64,000 nucleotides of DNA, from assembly GCF_001418225.1 (NCBI RefSeq), contig NZ_LIPT01000012.1, positions 1 through 64,000 of the forward strand, written 5' to 3'. Shown one piece after another: positions 1 through 7,159 of this stretch. Source of the DNA: Pannonibacter indicus (GTDB lineage Bacteria; Pseudomonadota; Alphaproteobacteria; Rhizobiales; Stappiaceae). The notes under the pieces were generated by a model that saw only the letters and a program-made list of their open reading frames with translations, ran no database searches and had not been told where the DNA came from. The position numbers and the translations under genes are program-made. Positions within the stretch are counted from its first letter, which is position 1; every line of letters begins with the position of its first letter.

Positions 1-252
1 CAGGATCAGCTTGTCCAGCGTCAGATCCGCCACCGCCTTGCGAAGCCGTTCGTTCTCCTTCTGGAGATCCTTCAACTGCCGAAGCTGGTCACGGCTCATG
101 CCGCCATATTGCTTACGCCACCGGTAGAACGTCAGCTCGGAAACGCCGATCTGGCGAACGGCATCCGCCATCGCCATGCCTTGGCCGCGCAAAACCTCAA
201 CCTGCCGAAGCTTCGTGACGATCTCGTCGGGCTTGTGTCGCTTGTTTGCCAT
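1..252 (-). CDS. IS3-family transposase OrfA, partial (C-terminus outside window)
   Basis: Eighty-four codons are visible, beginning MANKRHKPDEIVTKLRQVEV at the ATG complementary to 250-252. The product is the small helix-turn-helix subunit that binds the IS ends; the HTH is the stretch with FYRWRKQYGG (about residues 42-51), followed by a leucine-zipper-like helix with KENERLRKAV that mediates multimerisation and the fused OrfAB product made by -1 frameshifting. A purine-rich ribosome binding site (GGAGGACC) sits just before the ATG. The frame is open to the window edge, so nothing shows that this copy is inactive. Confidence 0.9.
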   Translation of the reverse strand, partial: MANKRHKPDEIVTKLRQVEVLRGQGMAMADAVRQIGVSELTFYRWRKQYGGMSRDQLRQLKDLQKENERLRKAVADLTLDKLIL

Positions 253-315
253 TGTGGTCCTCCTTCAGGGTCAAAACCATACTTCAAGGTGGACCCGTTC
301 AATGGGGGTGGATCA
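1..315 (-). mobile_element. 5' end of an IS3-family insertion sequence (IS407-like group)
   Basis: The element runs off the left edge of the window. Its transposase orfA starts at 252 on the minus strand and its outer end reads TGATCCACCCCC from 315 inward, the TGA-N-CC-N-CCCC type of terminus typical of this IS3 group. It is inserted in, or has brought about truncation of, a methyltransferase gene whose coding frame resumes right after 315. The distal part (orfB and the other terminus) lies outside the window. Confidence 0.85.
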
Positions 316-871
316 CGATGAGAAGGCCGCGTTCATCGCGGCTCTGTTAGCGGAATATAAACCTGAAATCTGTGTGGAAATCGGTGTTTATGGTGGTCGT
401 TCTTTGATCCCTGCTGCTGCGGCGCTGAAAGCGAATAACCAAGGTGTCATTTTTGGAATCGAGACTTGGAATAGTCAAGTGGCTACAGAGTACGCGACGA
501 ATGATGTAAACGACGAGTGGTGGTCAAAAGTAGATTTTAAGTTAGTTAAGTCCGATTTGATAAGGTTTATTCTAGATCATGATCTCGTTGAGTTTGTCAA
601 ATTTGTTGAATTTCCGTCTTCTAAAGCAAGCAACGGCTTCTTTGAGATAGATTATTTGCACATAGACGGCGCGCATTCAGTATTTAATGCGGCCGAAGAC
701 GTTGTTCTTTACGCGAAAAAAGTGAAAAAAGGAGGTGTAATTATTATGGATGACGCAAATTGGAAGACAACAAATGCCGCAGTTCAAATCCTTGATGCCC
801 TTGGAAGTCGAATAAAGACATTTACTGACGAAGAAAATAATATAAATTGCATAGTTTTTAGGAAAAATTGA
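314..871 (+). pseudogene. SAM-dependent methyltransferase fragment (Methyltransf_24-like), 5' end cut by IS3
   Basis: About 185 codons remain, ending at TGA 869-871. Visible class I methyltransferase features are the motif CVEIGVYGGRSL near the start (SAM-binding glycine loop), YLHIDGAHS in the middle and GGVIIMDD near the end, matching the small Methyltransf_24 family often found in cell-surface polysaccharide or secondary-metabolite clusters. The reading frame continues upstream into the IS, so any ATG at 176 or 302 belongs to IS sequence and is not the original start. Base composition from about 340 to 900 is visibly much more AT-rich than everything around it, a sign of horizontal transfer. 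The catalytic role and acceptor cannot be told. Confidence 0.75.
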
Positions 872-913
872 TTTAGTCCGTCGACTCATAAATGTACAGA
901 AACGGTATTCACT

Positions 914-1308
914 TGACCGTGCCGCGTTTTGAAGCGGGTTCAGGCGGTTTGGGTTTCTGGTTGGGTTGAAACCTCTTTGGCCCTGACCTGCCAGTGAGTT
1001 TTCATCCATCGGCAATTAGTGCCTTGTGGCATTTTGCGCCCCGCAGCGCGGGTAAAGCAACTGGCGATCGGCGTATCCTGTTGGGGTTAGACAGCCGATC
1101 GCGCGTTGCGGAGAGTAGGACTGCATGGGCTAGGCTGCCGGCGGATGTAGTCGTTCGCCCAGGTCGCGATGGTGGCGTGGCCAAGATCGAGGCCAAGGAG
1201 CTGGCTCTCATTCAGAATCTCGTCGCGCATGCGTCTATTGCAGCTCTCGCAGAAGCAGTTCTGCATCGGCTTTCCGGAGCGATGAAGTGCCAGGCCGCAG
1301 GGCGCCAA
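914..1308 (-). pseudogene. 3' remnant of an IS3-family transposase OrfB, frameshifted
   Basis: On the minus strand, codons from 1308 contain SGKPMQNCFCESCNRRMRDE, the C-terminal DDE catalytic-domain signature of IS3 OrfB (the conserved glutamate lies in the CES segment), then continue to WANDYIRRQ where PHSSLGY would be expected. The frame then breaks: the neighbouring frame (1211 to 1002) supplies the usual IS3 tail, including DRLSNPNRIRRSPVALPAL. The upstream two thirds of the transposase is missing. The 3' terminus is probably at the TGACC near 914. This is a different IS copy from the one at 1-315 but lies in the same orientation. Confidence 0.7.
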
Positions 1309-1309
1309 G

Positions 1310-1903
1310 CTGGACCCGAGTGAACGTGCGCGGATCAGGGATATTCTGGCCGAGAAGAACCAGGTTGATGCGATCGTCTTCGCGGAGGCGCAGAAACGTT
1401 TCGCCCGGCACGTGCAGGACTATCACGATGCGCTGTTCCAGCTGCGCGGCGGCCAGAGGCTGCGGGCGCTGGCGCCGGGGGAGGAGGCCACATTCGGCAT
1501 GGAGAGCGCGCTGGTGGGCGAGGGCTGGCATGAGCGTGAGGCCGGGCTTGGCGGCGGTTGTGCCAGATGGGGCGGCCCCGGGCCATCCTCGGTGCTCTAT
1601 CCCGCCGTTGCGCTGCAGGGCGAAACCTCGATTGATTTCAACATCGTGTCGGTGATCAATGATGAAATCTATGCCTCGATGCAGATCTTCATCAACGGGT
1701 CCTACGCACCGCACGAAACCTCGATCCGCGATGGTTTTCTCGTCGCCTCGGTGAAGACGCGCAGCAGCCAGGACAACACATCCGGCACGCGCATCGAGTT
1801 CCGCTTCTCCGGTGTGAAGTCGGCCTTCGAGGCCCATGGCGTCCCGGACCACCGGCGCAAGACCATCGCCCTGCAAAGCCTGCAGATGCGCCGCACGGGC
1901 TGA
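1310..1903 (+). pseudogene. C-terminal remnant of a surface-polysaccharide-type transferase, 5' end lost
   Basis: An open frame without its own credible start runs from the junction with the IS3 remnant to TGA at 1901-1903. Its first part (LDPSERARIRDILAEKN onward) looks like the end of a sulfotransferase-type domain. The rest, with GEGWHEREAG, ARWGGPGPSS and a beta-rich tail including FNIVSVINDEIYASMQ, resembles the beta-sandwich C-terminal domains found in exopolysaccharide and sulfotransferase or glycosyltransferase proteins. The gene was cut at about 1308 by the adjacent IS fragment. The family assignment is by pattern memory only and is tentative; the truncation itself is clear. Confidence 0.45.
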
Positions 1904-2199
1904 GGCCAGCAGTCATGGAGCTTGACCGGTTGAATACCGGTCAAGCCCATGCGTCCCCGGTCATCCCCCCGGCGTCTGCAGTGCGGATGTCAAATCTGTT
2001 TATGTTCCATAAGATAGATTACGCGATGAACTGCGGTGGAGATGTTGGGCCTTCCCGGAATTAATTGCCTTCCCCAATGTGTGCCGGGAGCGCTTGCTGC
2101 CGGGATCACCGCGTCATTGTGAAACGGATGGAACGCCGTGAAACCGTCAGGCGGCTGTGGTACAGGGCCGGAGCTTGGACGCTTGCCGGAGCGCGATTG

Positions 2200-2577
2200 A
2201 TGGGACGTCTGCCTGATCCGGCCGAAACCTGCATTGATACCTATGACCGCAAGGACGCCGGGGGCATGCTGATGTGCCTCGCCGGGAACGTGGTCTTTCA
2301 GAACATCTCCGGCGGCGAGGTGACGGCGGAGGCGCTGGACAAGCAGAGCTTTGCGCAGATGGCGAGGTTCGGCGCGTCCGCATTCGAGACCCGGCACCAG
2401 AAGGTCTTGAACGCGATCACCGTGGCGGGCACCACACTGGCCAAGACCGGCTATACGGCGGCCGTGGCAGCCGGCCTGCCGGACGGATGGAAGGCTGGCC
2501 AGAAGCCCGCGTTCTCAGGCGCATCCGCCTTCCGCACCGAAGGCGGAAAGATCATCAGCATCGTCGATGAAAGCTGA
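2200..2577 (+). CDS. SnoaL-like / nuclear transport factor 2-fold protein
   Basis: From the ATG at 2200 the product is 125 residues, the usual size of a one-domain SnoaL-like (NTF2-fold) protein; an upstream in-frame ATG at 2128 would add 24 residues of arginine-rich sequence unlike the family. Family-like segments are DTYDRKDAGGMLMCLAGNVV (first helix and strand of the cone) and ASAFRTEGGKIISIVDES (last strands). Such proteins are small steroid-isomerase-like enzymes or binding proteins; no catalytic residues can be assigned here. It stands alone, downstream of the decayed polysaccharide gene and convergent with hicB. Start choice is uncertain. Confidence 0.55.
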   Translation: MGRLPDPAETCIDTYDRKDAGGMLMCLAGNVVFQNISGGEVTAEALDKQSFAQMARFGASAFETRHQKVLNAITVAGTTLAKTGYTAAVAAGLPDGWKAGQKPAFSGASAFRTEGGKIISIVDES

Positions 2578-2613
2578 GGTCTGACGCCTCTCCCGAAACC
2601 CCTGCCCGCTCTA

Positions 2614-2946
2614 TCACCCCGCAGCCCGGTCGAGCACTTCTTCGGCCCACTGGTTCAGGCTCTTGCCGGACAGTTCGGCGGCCTGTGCGGCCTTGCGGTG
2701 AACCTCGGGGCTGATGCGGAACATGACCTGCCCTGAATAGGATTTCTGCGGCTCCTTGCCGATCCTGGCGCAGGTTTCGATATAGTCCCCGACAGCCTCA
2801 TGGAAGGCTTCGCGCAGGCCTTCCACCGTGTCAGCATGAAAGCCCACTGTATCGCGGATGCCGGCAATGCGGCCGCTCAGGATGCCGTCCTCGTCGTCAT
2901 ACTCGATCCGGGCTGCATAGCCCTTGTAAGTCATGGTGTTGCTCAT
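2614..2946 (-). CDS. hicB: HicB-type antitoxin
   Basis: The product is 110 residues, starting MSNTMTYKGYAARIEYDDED. The N-terminal half is the degraded RNase H-like fold of HicB that caps the toxin active site (YDDEDGILSGRIAGIRDTVGF, child-like DUF1902 pattern), and the C-terminal half is a ribbon-helix-helix DNA-binding domain (VMFRISPEVHRKAAQAAELS). The start codon overlaps the stop of the hicA frame as ATGA at 2943-2946, the standard hicA-hicB arrangement. Because the toxin gene next to it is frameshifted, this antitoxin is probably kept as a repressor or as residue of a former module. HicB normally neutralises HicA, an mRNA interferase, and represses the operon. Confidence 0.85.
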   Translation of the reverse strand: MSNTMTYKGYAARIEYDDEDGILSGRIAGIRDTVGFHADTVEGLREAFHEAVGDYIETCARIGKEPQKSYSGQVMFRISPEVHRKAAQAAELSGKSLNQWAEEVLDRAAG

Positions 2947-3223
2947 GGCCTGACCCCGATCCGGTCCAGAAAATCGCGTGCATCGCGCACCTGGTACCGC
3001 TTTGCTTCCTTCGCGGGATGCGGGCGTTTGCTTCCTTCGCGGGATGCGGGCGGTGAAACGCCACCACCTCGCCATCCTTCTCGAACCGCACACGTGACCC
3101 GCGCCCTTCGATCAGCCGTGCCCCTGCGGCCAGCAGCAGGCCTTCGATCGCCGCCCATTCGATGCTTCCCGGCACCGGTTCGCTAAAGATGGCGGCAAGA
3201 GTCTTGCGGTGCTTGCTGTTCAT
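2943..3223 (-). pseudogene. hicA: HicA-type mRNA interferase toxin, frameshifted by a 26-bp tandem duplication
   Basis: The gene starts at the ATG complementary to 3221-3223 (MNSKHRKTLAAIFSEPVPGS) and reads normally through RGSRVRFEKDGEVVAFHRPH. At 3052-3001 a perfect 26-bp unit is present twice. With one copy the frame would run on through HPAKEAKRYQVRDARDFLDR and stop at 2943, overlapping hicB by ATGA as expected. With two copies the frame shifts (26 is not a multiple of three) and the translated protein instead acquires about 35 unrelated residues and stops at 2897, inside hicB. The C-terminal helix needed for the dsRBD-like HicA fold is therefore lost. No other lesion is visible. Confidence 0.85.
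3001..3052. repeat. Perfect 26-bp tandem duplication inside hicA
   Basis: The unit beginning TTTGCTTCCTTCGCGGGATG occupies 3001-3026 and again 3027-3052 with no mismatch. It lies within the toxin coding sequence and causes its frameshift. The perfect identity of the copies indicates a recent event or a reversible slippage or recombination site. Confidence 0.95.
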
Positions 3224-3368
3224 CGGAGAGAGGTAGGAGGCGCTAGCGTTAATTGCAAGCGCAATTACTCCTCTCCGCAAGATCAGCCCTGAATTCCCCC
3301 TCGTCACGCAGCCGTCACACGGCTAGGGTTAGTGGGCACCTGACACTCTTGAGGAGACACCGGCGGGG

Positions 3369-4601
3369 ATGACCAGCGGAGCGGGACCGGAAAAGGCCGC
3401 GAGGCCGGTGGGAACGGCCAAGGAGGTGTTCGGGGTTTTCCTGAAGCTGGGGCTCACGTCCTTCGGCGGGCCGATTGCCCATCTTGGCTATTTCCGCGAT
3501 GAGCTGGTGACGCGGCGCGGCTGGCTGACGGACCGGGCCTATGCGGATCTTGTGGCGCTGTGCCAGTTTCTGCCGGGGCCTGCCTCCAGTCAGGCGGGCT
3601 TTGCGCTGGGGATGCTGCGGGCCGGCTGGCTGGGGGCGCTCGCCGCCTTCACCGCCTTCACTTTGCCCTCGGCGCTGGTGCTCTTCGTCTTTGCCCTGAC
3701 GGCGGCGCGCATGTCTGGGCCCTTGGGCACCGGCGCGCTGCACGGGCTGAAGATCGTTGCCGTTGCCATTGTGGCGCAGGCGGTCTGGGGCATGGCGAAA
3801 AACCTCTGCCCGGACAGGGAGCGCGCGGCCATTGCCGTTGGCGCTGCCGCCCTGCTTGCCCTTTTGCCCGGCGCTGTTGGAATGGTGGCGGCGATCCTGC
3901 TGGGGGCCAGTTCCGGTCTGGTGCTGGGCCGGGGGCAAGGGGCAGCGGCCGCCCCGCCTGCCCCCTTGCCCGTGACGCGGGGTGCGGCCCTTGCGGCGCT
4001 GGCCGTTTTTGCGGCGCTGCTGGTGCTGCTGCCGCTGCTGGCGGGGCACAGCCAGAGCCTTGCGGTGATGGACAGTTTCTACCGCGCCGGGGCGCTGGTC
4101 TTCGGCGGCGGCCATGTGGTGCTGCCGCTGCTGGAAGCGGAAGTGGTGCAGCCCGGCTGGGTGACGCCGGACGCCTTCCTTGCCGGTTATGGCGCGGTGC
4201 AGGCGATGCCGGGGCCGCTCTTCACCTTTGCCGCCTATCTCGGCGCGGTGCTGGGGCCTGCGCCCAATGGCCTTGCGGGGGCGGCGCTGGCGCTTGTCTT
4301 CGTGTTCCTGCCCGGCTTCCTGCTGCTGGTGGGCGCCCTGCCCTTCTGGGACCGGTTCCGCACCCTCGCCCCGGCGCAATCGCTGATGCAGGGGGCCAAT
4401 GCCGCCGTGGTTGGCATTCTGGGCGCCGCGCTCTATACGCCCGTTTTCACCAGCGCCATCGGCGGCCTGCCGGATTTCACGCTTGCGCTTGCCTGTTTCG
4501 TGCTGCTCGTGGCCTTCAAGGCCCCGCCCTTCGCCGCCGTTGTGCTGGCCGCCGCAGGCGGAGCGGTACTGGCGGTTTGGGCAAGCCCGGGCGGCGTTTG
4601 A
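3369..4601 (+). CDS. chrA: Chromate transporter, ChrA (CHR) family
   Basis: The 410-residue protein is a two-domain (long-chain) CHR permease, an inner-membrane exporter of chromate driven by the proton-motive force. The N-terminal repeat contains the family signatures LTSFGGPIAHLGYFRDELV and QFLPGPASSQAGFALG; the C-terminal repeat contains FGGGHVVLPLLEAEVV and AMPGPLFTFAAYLG, the inverted-topology duplicate. Hydrophobic segments fill most of the remainder. The ATG at 3369 follows GAGGAGACACCGG. No chrB regulator is present nearby. The gene is flanked by a broken toxin module and a broken phosphotransferase, so it may have arrived with accessory DNA. Confidence 0.9.
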   Translation: MTSGAGPEKAARPVGTAKEVFGVFLKLGLTSFGGPIAHLGYFRDELVTRRGWLTDRAYADLVALCQFLPGPASSQAGFALGMLRAGWLGALAAFTAFTLPSALVLFVFALTAARMSGPLGTGALHGLKIVAVAIVAQAVWGMAKNLCPDRERAAIAVGAAALLALLPGAVGMVAAILLGASSGLVLGRGQGAAAAPPAPLPVTRGAALAALAVFAALLVLLPLLAGHSQSLAVMDSFYRAGALVFGGGHVVLPLLEAEVVQPGWVTPDAFLAGYGAVQAMPGPLFTFAAYLGAVLGPAPNGLAGAALALVFVFLPGFLLLVGALPFWDRFRTLAPAQSLMQGANAAVVGILGAALYTPVFTSAIGGLPDFTLALACFVLLVAFKAPPFAAVVLAAAGGAVLAVWASPGGV

Positions 4602-4617
4602 GCCTTTTCAAGGCGTG

Positions 4618-4998
4618 ATGCGTCAGCATCGGACGCCTTGGCATGAGAAAAAGGACAAGCTGGTGCATGCAGATGATCTTCCCGTCACGGAGGCCCTGAG
4701 CCATGCGCTGCTGACCTGGCAGGCCCCGCAATGGGCGCATCTGCCGGTCTCCCGGATGGCCTCCACGGGCACGGACAATGCGCTGTACCGGATCGGGAAC
4801 GGTCTGGTGCTGCGCATTCCCCGGCTGCGCCATCGCGGGCATGCCGGGCCTGAGATGGGCTGCGAATTCGGCATATTTGACTGGAGGGAGGGCGAGGTTG
4901 CCACGCCGCAGAACATTGCCAGCGTGACGGAGCGGGGCGGACTATGTGGCGGCGGCCCTCAGAACACGCGGATCTCGTCGTCCGCGCTGCTGGCATAG
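4618..4998 (+). pseudogene. Truncated aminoglycoside/choline phosphotransferase-family gene
   Basis: From ATG 4618 the frame encodes the N-terminal lobe of an APH-type kinase: VHADDLPVTEALSHALLTWQ, then APQWAHLPVSRMASTGTDNA with LYRIGNGLVLRIPRL, which is the glycine-rich loop and first ATP-binding strands. After about residue 80 the similarity stops and a different sequence begins (GIFDWREGEVATPQNIASVT) that may itself be the tail of another gene, frameshifted near 4940. The catalytic loop (HGDxxxxN) and magnesium motif are absent, so no kinase can be made. The stop at 4996-4998 overlaps the end of the convergent downstream gene. Confidence 0.65.
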
Positions 4999-5423
4999 GT
5001 GCCAGAGGAAACGGCTTTCTTGCGTGGGACGAGCGTGACCTTCAGGTCATCCGGCAGGGAGGCGGTGATGATGTCGCCCACCCGGCCGATGCTGAGCAGG
5101 GACAGGCCCGCCTGCGGGTCCAGCTCATAGGACAGGTTCACCTCCTGCCCGGTGGAAGGCTCGCCCCGGGCGAGCGGGCCGGTGAGATAAAGATGCAGGA
5201 GGCCGAGGCGCATCAGCCGCTCCTTCTGGGCGCGCAGGAGGTGGATGACCTCCGTCGCCGAAGGCTCGCGCCGGTTCAGTCCGTCCATGTAGCTGGCGAG
5301 CAGCTCGTTGAGAAGGTCCTGCACCTTCAGCCCCCGCTGCGCCGCGACGGCCTTGAACCTGTTCCTCAGGCTCACCGGCACGCGGGCGGAGAGAAAGGCG
5401 GTCTTTTCAGGTCCGTCGGTCAT
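4959..5423 (-). CDS. Ribbon-helix-helix protein fused to a degenerate minimal nucleotidyltransferase-like domain
   Basis: From the ATG complementary to 5421-5423 the product has 154 residues (an upstream TTG at 5432 is also in frame). Residues about 5-45 look like a ribbon-helix-helix DNA-binding unit (KTAFLSARVPVSLRNRFKAV). Residues about 60-140 follow the pattern of MntA-type minimal nucleotidyltransferases: helix LLRAQKERLMRLGLLHLYL, then GPLARGEPSTGQEVNLSYEL in place of the canonical GSxARGexxxxSDvDL. The second serine and the metal-binding aspartates are replaced (GQEVNL), so catalysis is unlikely. A 7-bp inverted repeat 80 bp upstream could be its operator. No HEPN partner is present. 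It may be an orphan antitoxin-like repressor; function unknown. Confidence 0.55.
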   Translation of the reverse strand: MTDGPEKTAFLSARVPVSLRNRFKAVAAQRGLKVQDLLNELLASYMDGLNRREPSATEVIHLLRAQKERLMRLGLLHLYLTGPLARGEPSTGQEVNLSYELDPQAGLSLLSIGRVGDIITASLPDDLKVTLVPRKKAVSSGTYASSADDEIRVF

Positions 5424-5505
5424 GCGGGGCAACCCATGAGCTCAGGGCGCGGCGGCACCCCGTCTTGAGAAGGCTTAGGCACTGAAGAAACTGGAGAAAA
5501 CCAGC

Positions 5506-5523
5506 CTGTGCACAAATGCACAG
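5506..5523. promoter_or_regulatory. Inverted repeat, possible operator of the upstream-facing RHH gene
   Basis: CTGTGCA and TGCACAG face each other across CAAA, a perfect 7-bp inverted repeat about 80 bp upstream of the ribbon-helix-helix gene and about 180 bp upstream of the parD-like gene. Assignment as an operator is inference from position. Confidence 0.35.
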
Positions 5524-5701
5524 TAGGCCCCTCCCCTGCCCGCTGTCCAGAGGAGAGACGGCGCGCGGCGCTGGATTTGCGCAAGCGCTTGAGCCGCGCG
5601 CGAAAGGGAAGGCTCTTCCACAACTGGCACGAGGTGTTTCTATCAAGAATTATTGGATCTTGTTATGCGTGGTAAAATGGCCGGAAAGGAAGGCTACACC
5701 C

Positions 5702-5962
5702 ATGCGCACCCTGACCGTATCCCTCACTCCGCACCAGGCTGCGATGATGCAGGCGGCCGTTGACAGCGGCGGCTATGCTTCAAACAGCGGAATCGTCCGC
5801 GAAGCCCTGCGGTTGTGGGAGCAGCGGGAAGAGGTTCGCCAGCTGGAGCTGGCTCGCCTGAAACAGGCCTATGATGAAGGCATGGCAAGCGGTGAAGGCC
5901 GCCAGCTGGATGCCGGCGGGCTTCTGAACGAACCGAGAGCGGAAGCGCGCAAGCGTGGCTAG
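5702..5962 (+). CDS. parD: ParD-like antitoxin without a toxin partner
   Basis: The 86-residue product has an N-terminal ribbon-helix-helix (MRTLTVSLTPHQAAMMQAAV, then GGYASNSGIVREALRLWEQR) typical of CC2985/ParD antitoxins and a C-terminal toxin-wrapping tail (LDAGGLLNEPRAEARKRG). Its stop overlaps a GTG that begins VARAVFSP, the usual opening of a ParE toxin, but that frame ends after eleven codons. The antitoxin is therefore complete and orphaned. ParD proteins bind their own promoter and neutralise ParE, a gyrase poison. Confidence 0.8.
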   Translation: MRTLTVSLTPHQAAMMQAAVDSGGYASNSGIVREALRLWEQREEVRQLELARLKQAYDEGMASGEGRQLDAGGLLNEPRAEARKRG

Positions 5963-5990
5963 GGCGGTCTTCAGTCCCCCTTCCCCTTGA
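5955..5990 (+). pseudogene. Eleven-codon stub of a ParE toxin gene
   Basis: Starting at GTG 5955, overlapping the end of parD in the normal parDE manner, the codons read VARAVFSPPSP and stop at TGA 5988-5990. The first eight residues match the typical ParE N-terminus (MARxxxSPxA); the rest of the gene is replaced by a dispersed-repeat sequence. The identification rests on eight residues and gene position. Confidence 0.4.
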
Positions 5991-6110
5991 GCTACTGCAT
6001 GCACACGTCGTGCAGAAAGACGTTCAGGGCTTTTGCAACAGGTGATAGCCGTTGTTTCAACGGCGGGGCCTATCTGTCCTCCTCCCCCTTGAGGGGAGGG
6101 GAACCGGGAG
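5985..6110. repeat. Dispersed non-coding repeat with palindromes
   Basis: The core 5991-6012 (GCTACTGCATGCACACGTCG then TG) recurs at 30981-31002 with 18 of 22 bases identical, in both cases just after a CCTTGAG. Further along, CCTCCCC/GGGGAGG around CTTGA (6081-6099) forms a 7-bp stem, and a related CCCCTCAAGGGG palindrome lies beside the second copy at about 31075. No gene is visible between 5991 and 6188. The repeat abuts the ParE stub and supplies its stop codon. Confidence 0.5.
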
Positions 6111-6188
6111 GCCTTAGCCAGAGGCGCAAAACTTTGAAACGGCTTGCCTTTCCGGCATCAAAGCAACATCTGCGGCCCGCCTTGATGC

Positions 6189-7022
6189 TCAGCGCACCAG
6201 GGCCACCGGGTGGCCGGAGGTGGTGGCGGGCAGGACGTCCATGTCGACGTTGTAGATGCGCCGCAGCGCCTCGCTGGTCATGATCTCCGCCGGGCTGCCT
6301 TCAAGGATCTTCTGCCCCGAATGCAGCGCCACGATGTGATCGCAGAAACGGGCGGCCATGTTGATGTCATGCAGCACGGTGATGGCCGTCAGCCCCTTGT
6401 CGCGCACCAGATCGCGGATCAGGCCAAGCACCTCCAGCTGGTGGCCGATGTCGAGGGCGGAAATCGGCTCGTCCAGCAGCAGGCAGTCCGCATCCTGCGC
6501 CACCATCATGGCGAGCCACGCGCGCTGGCGTTCGCCGCCGGACAGCGTGTCCACCAGCCGGTCTGCAAAGGGCTCCATGCCGGTGCGGGCCAGTGCTTCT
6601 TCCACCTTGGCCTTGTCGGAGGCGCCAAAGCGGCCAAGGGCGCCATGCCAGGGATAGCGGCCAAGGGCCACGAGTTCGCGCACCAGCATGCCGGGCGCCA
6701 CGGGCGTGTGCTGCGGCAGATAGGCGAGCTTGCGGGCAAAGGCACGGGCGTTCCAGCGGCTCAGGGCCTCGCCCTGAAAGCGGATGGTGCCGCCGGCGGC
6801 CTCCTGCTGGCGGCCGAGCAGCTTCAGCAGCGTGGATTTGCCCGAGCCGTTATGGCCGATGAGCGCGATGGATTTGCCCGCCGGCAGGTCCAGGTCCAGC
6901 GGCTGCAGCAGCACCTTGCCGCCAAGGCGGAAGCTGACATTTTCCAGAGAAAAGGCGGGAGCCAGCGGAAGATCGAGGGACGGCGCGGCGTCAGCCCGGA
7001 GGGCGCTGGCGGACATGGACAT
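6189..7022 (-). CDS. fhuC: Ferric-siderophore ABC transporter, ATP-binding protein (FhuC type)
   Basis: The 277-residue ATPase energises import of ferric hydroxamate siderophores from the inner face of the cytoplasmic membrane. Walker A GHNGSGKST is at residues 56-64, the Q-loop in YLPQHTP near 104, the signature LSGGERQ near 160, Walker B CLLLDEP followed by the D-loop SALD, and the H-loop histidine in VLHDIN. The spacing and the sequence RYPWHGALG are typical of FhuC/FepC proteins. It is transcribed away from fhuD-fhuB, leaving a 137-bp shared promoter region. Two in-frame ATGs (7022 and 7016) are possible starts. Confidence 0.92.
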   Translation of the reverse strand: MSMSASALRADAAPSLDLPLAPAFSLENVSFRLGGKVLLQPLDLDLPAGKSIALIGHNGSGKSTLLKLLGRQQEAAGGTIRFQGEALSRWNARAFARKLAYLPQHTPVAPGMLVRELVALGRYPWHGALGRFGASDKAKVEEALARTGMEPFADRLVDTLSGGERQRAWLAMMVAQDADCLLLDEPISALDIGHQLEVLGLIRDLVRDKGLTAITVLHDINMAARFCDHIVALHSGQKILEGSPAEIMTSEALRRIYNVDMDVLPATTSGHPVALVR

Positions 7023-7159
7023 GAAACCCGGATTCCGTTACTGGTCAAACTGGAGTTATGTTTTCATGTTTCGCGGATCGGGGCGGAAAGGTCAAGCGGC
7101 GGCGCCTGCTGCTGCGCTCCACCCGCCCGCCATCACGCTGTCTGATACTGGTTTGTCCC

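Noticed and set aside
176-313. Start of the methyltransferase at ATG 176 or 302
   Set aside because: These codons are in IS3 sequence; the residues before 314 do not belong to the methyltransferase.
677-1015. 112-codon minus-strand frame over the methyltransferase fragment
   Set aside because: Overlaps the tail of the IS3 remnant and the antisense of the fragment; no family similarity.
4940-4998. Second gene fused to the phosphotransferase remnant (REGEVATPQNIASVTER)
   Set aside because: The sequence looks protein-like and would continue in another frame, but I could not recognise a family, so it is only mentioned in the remnant entry.
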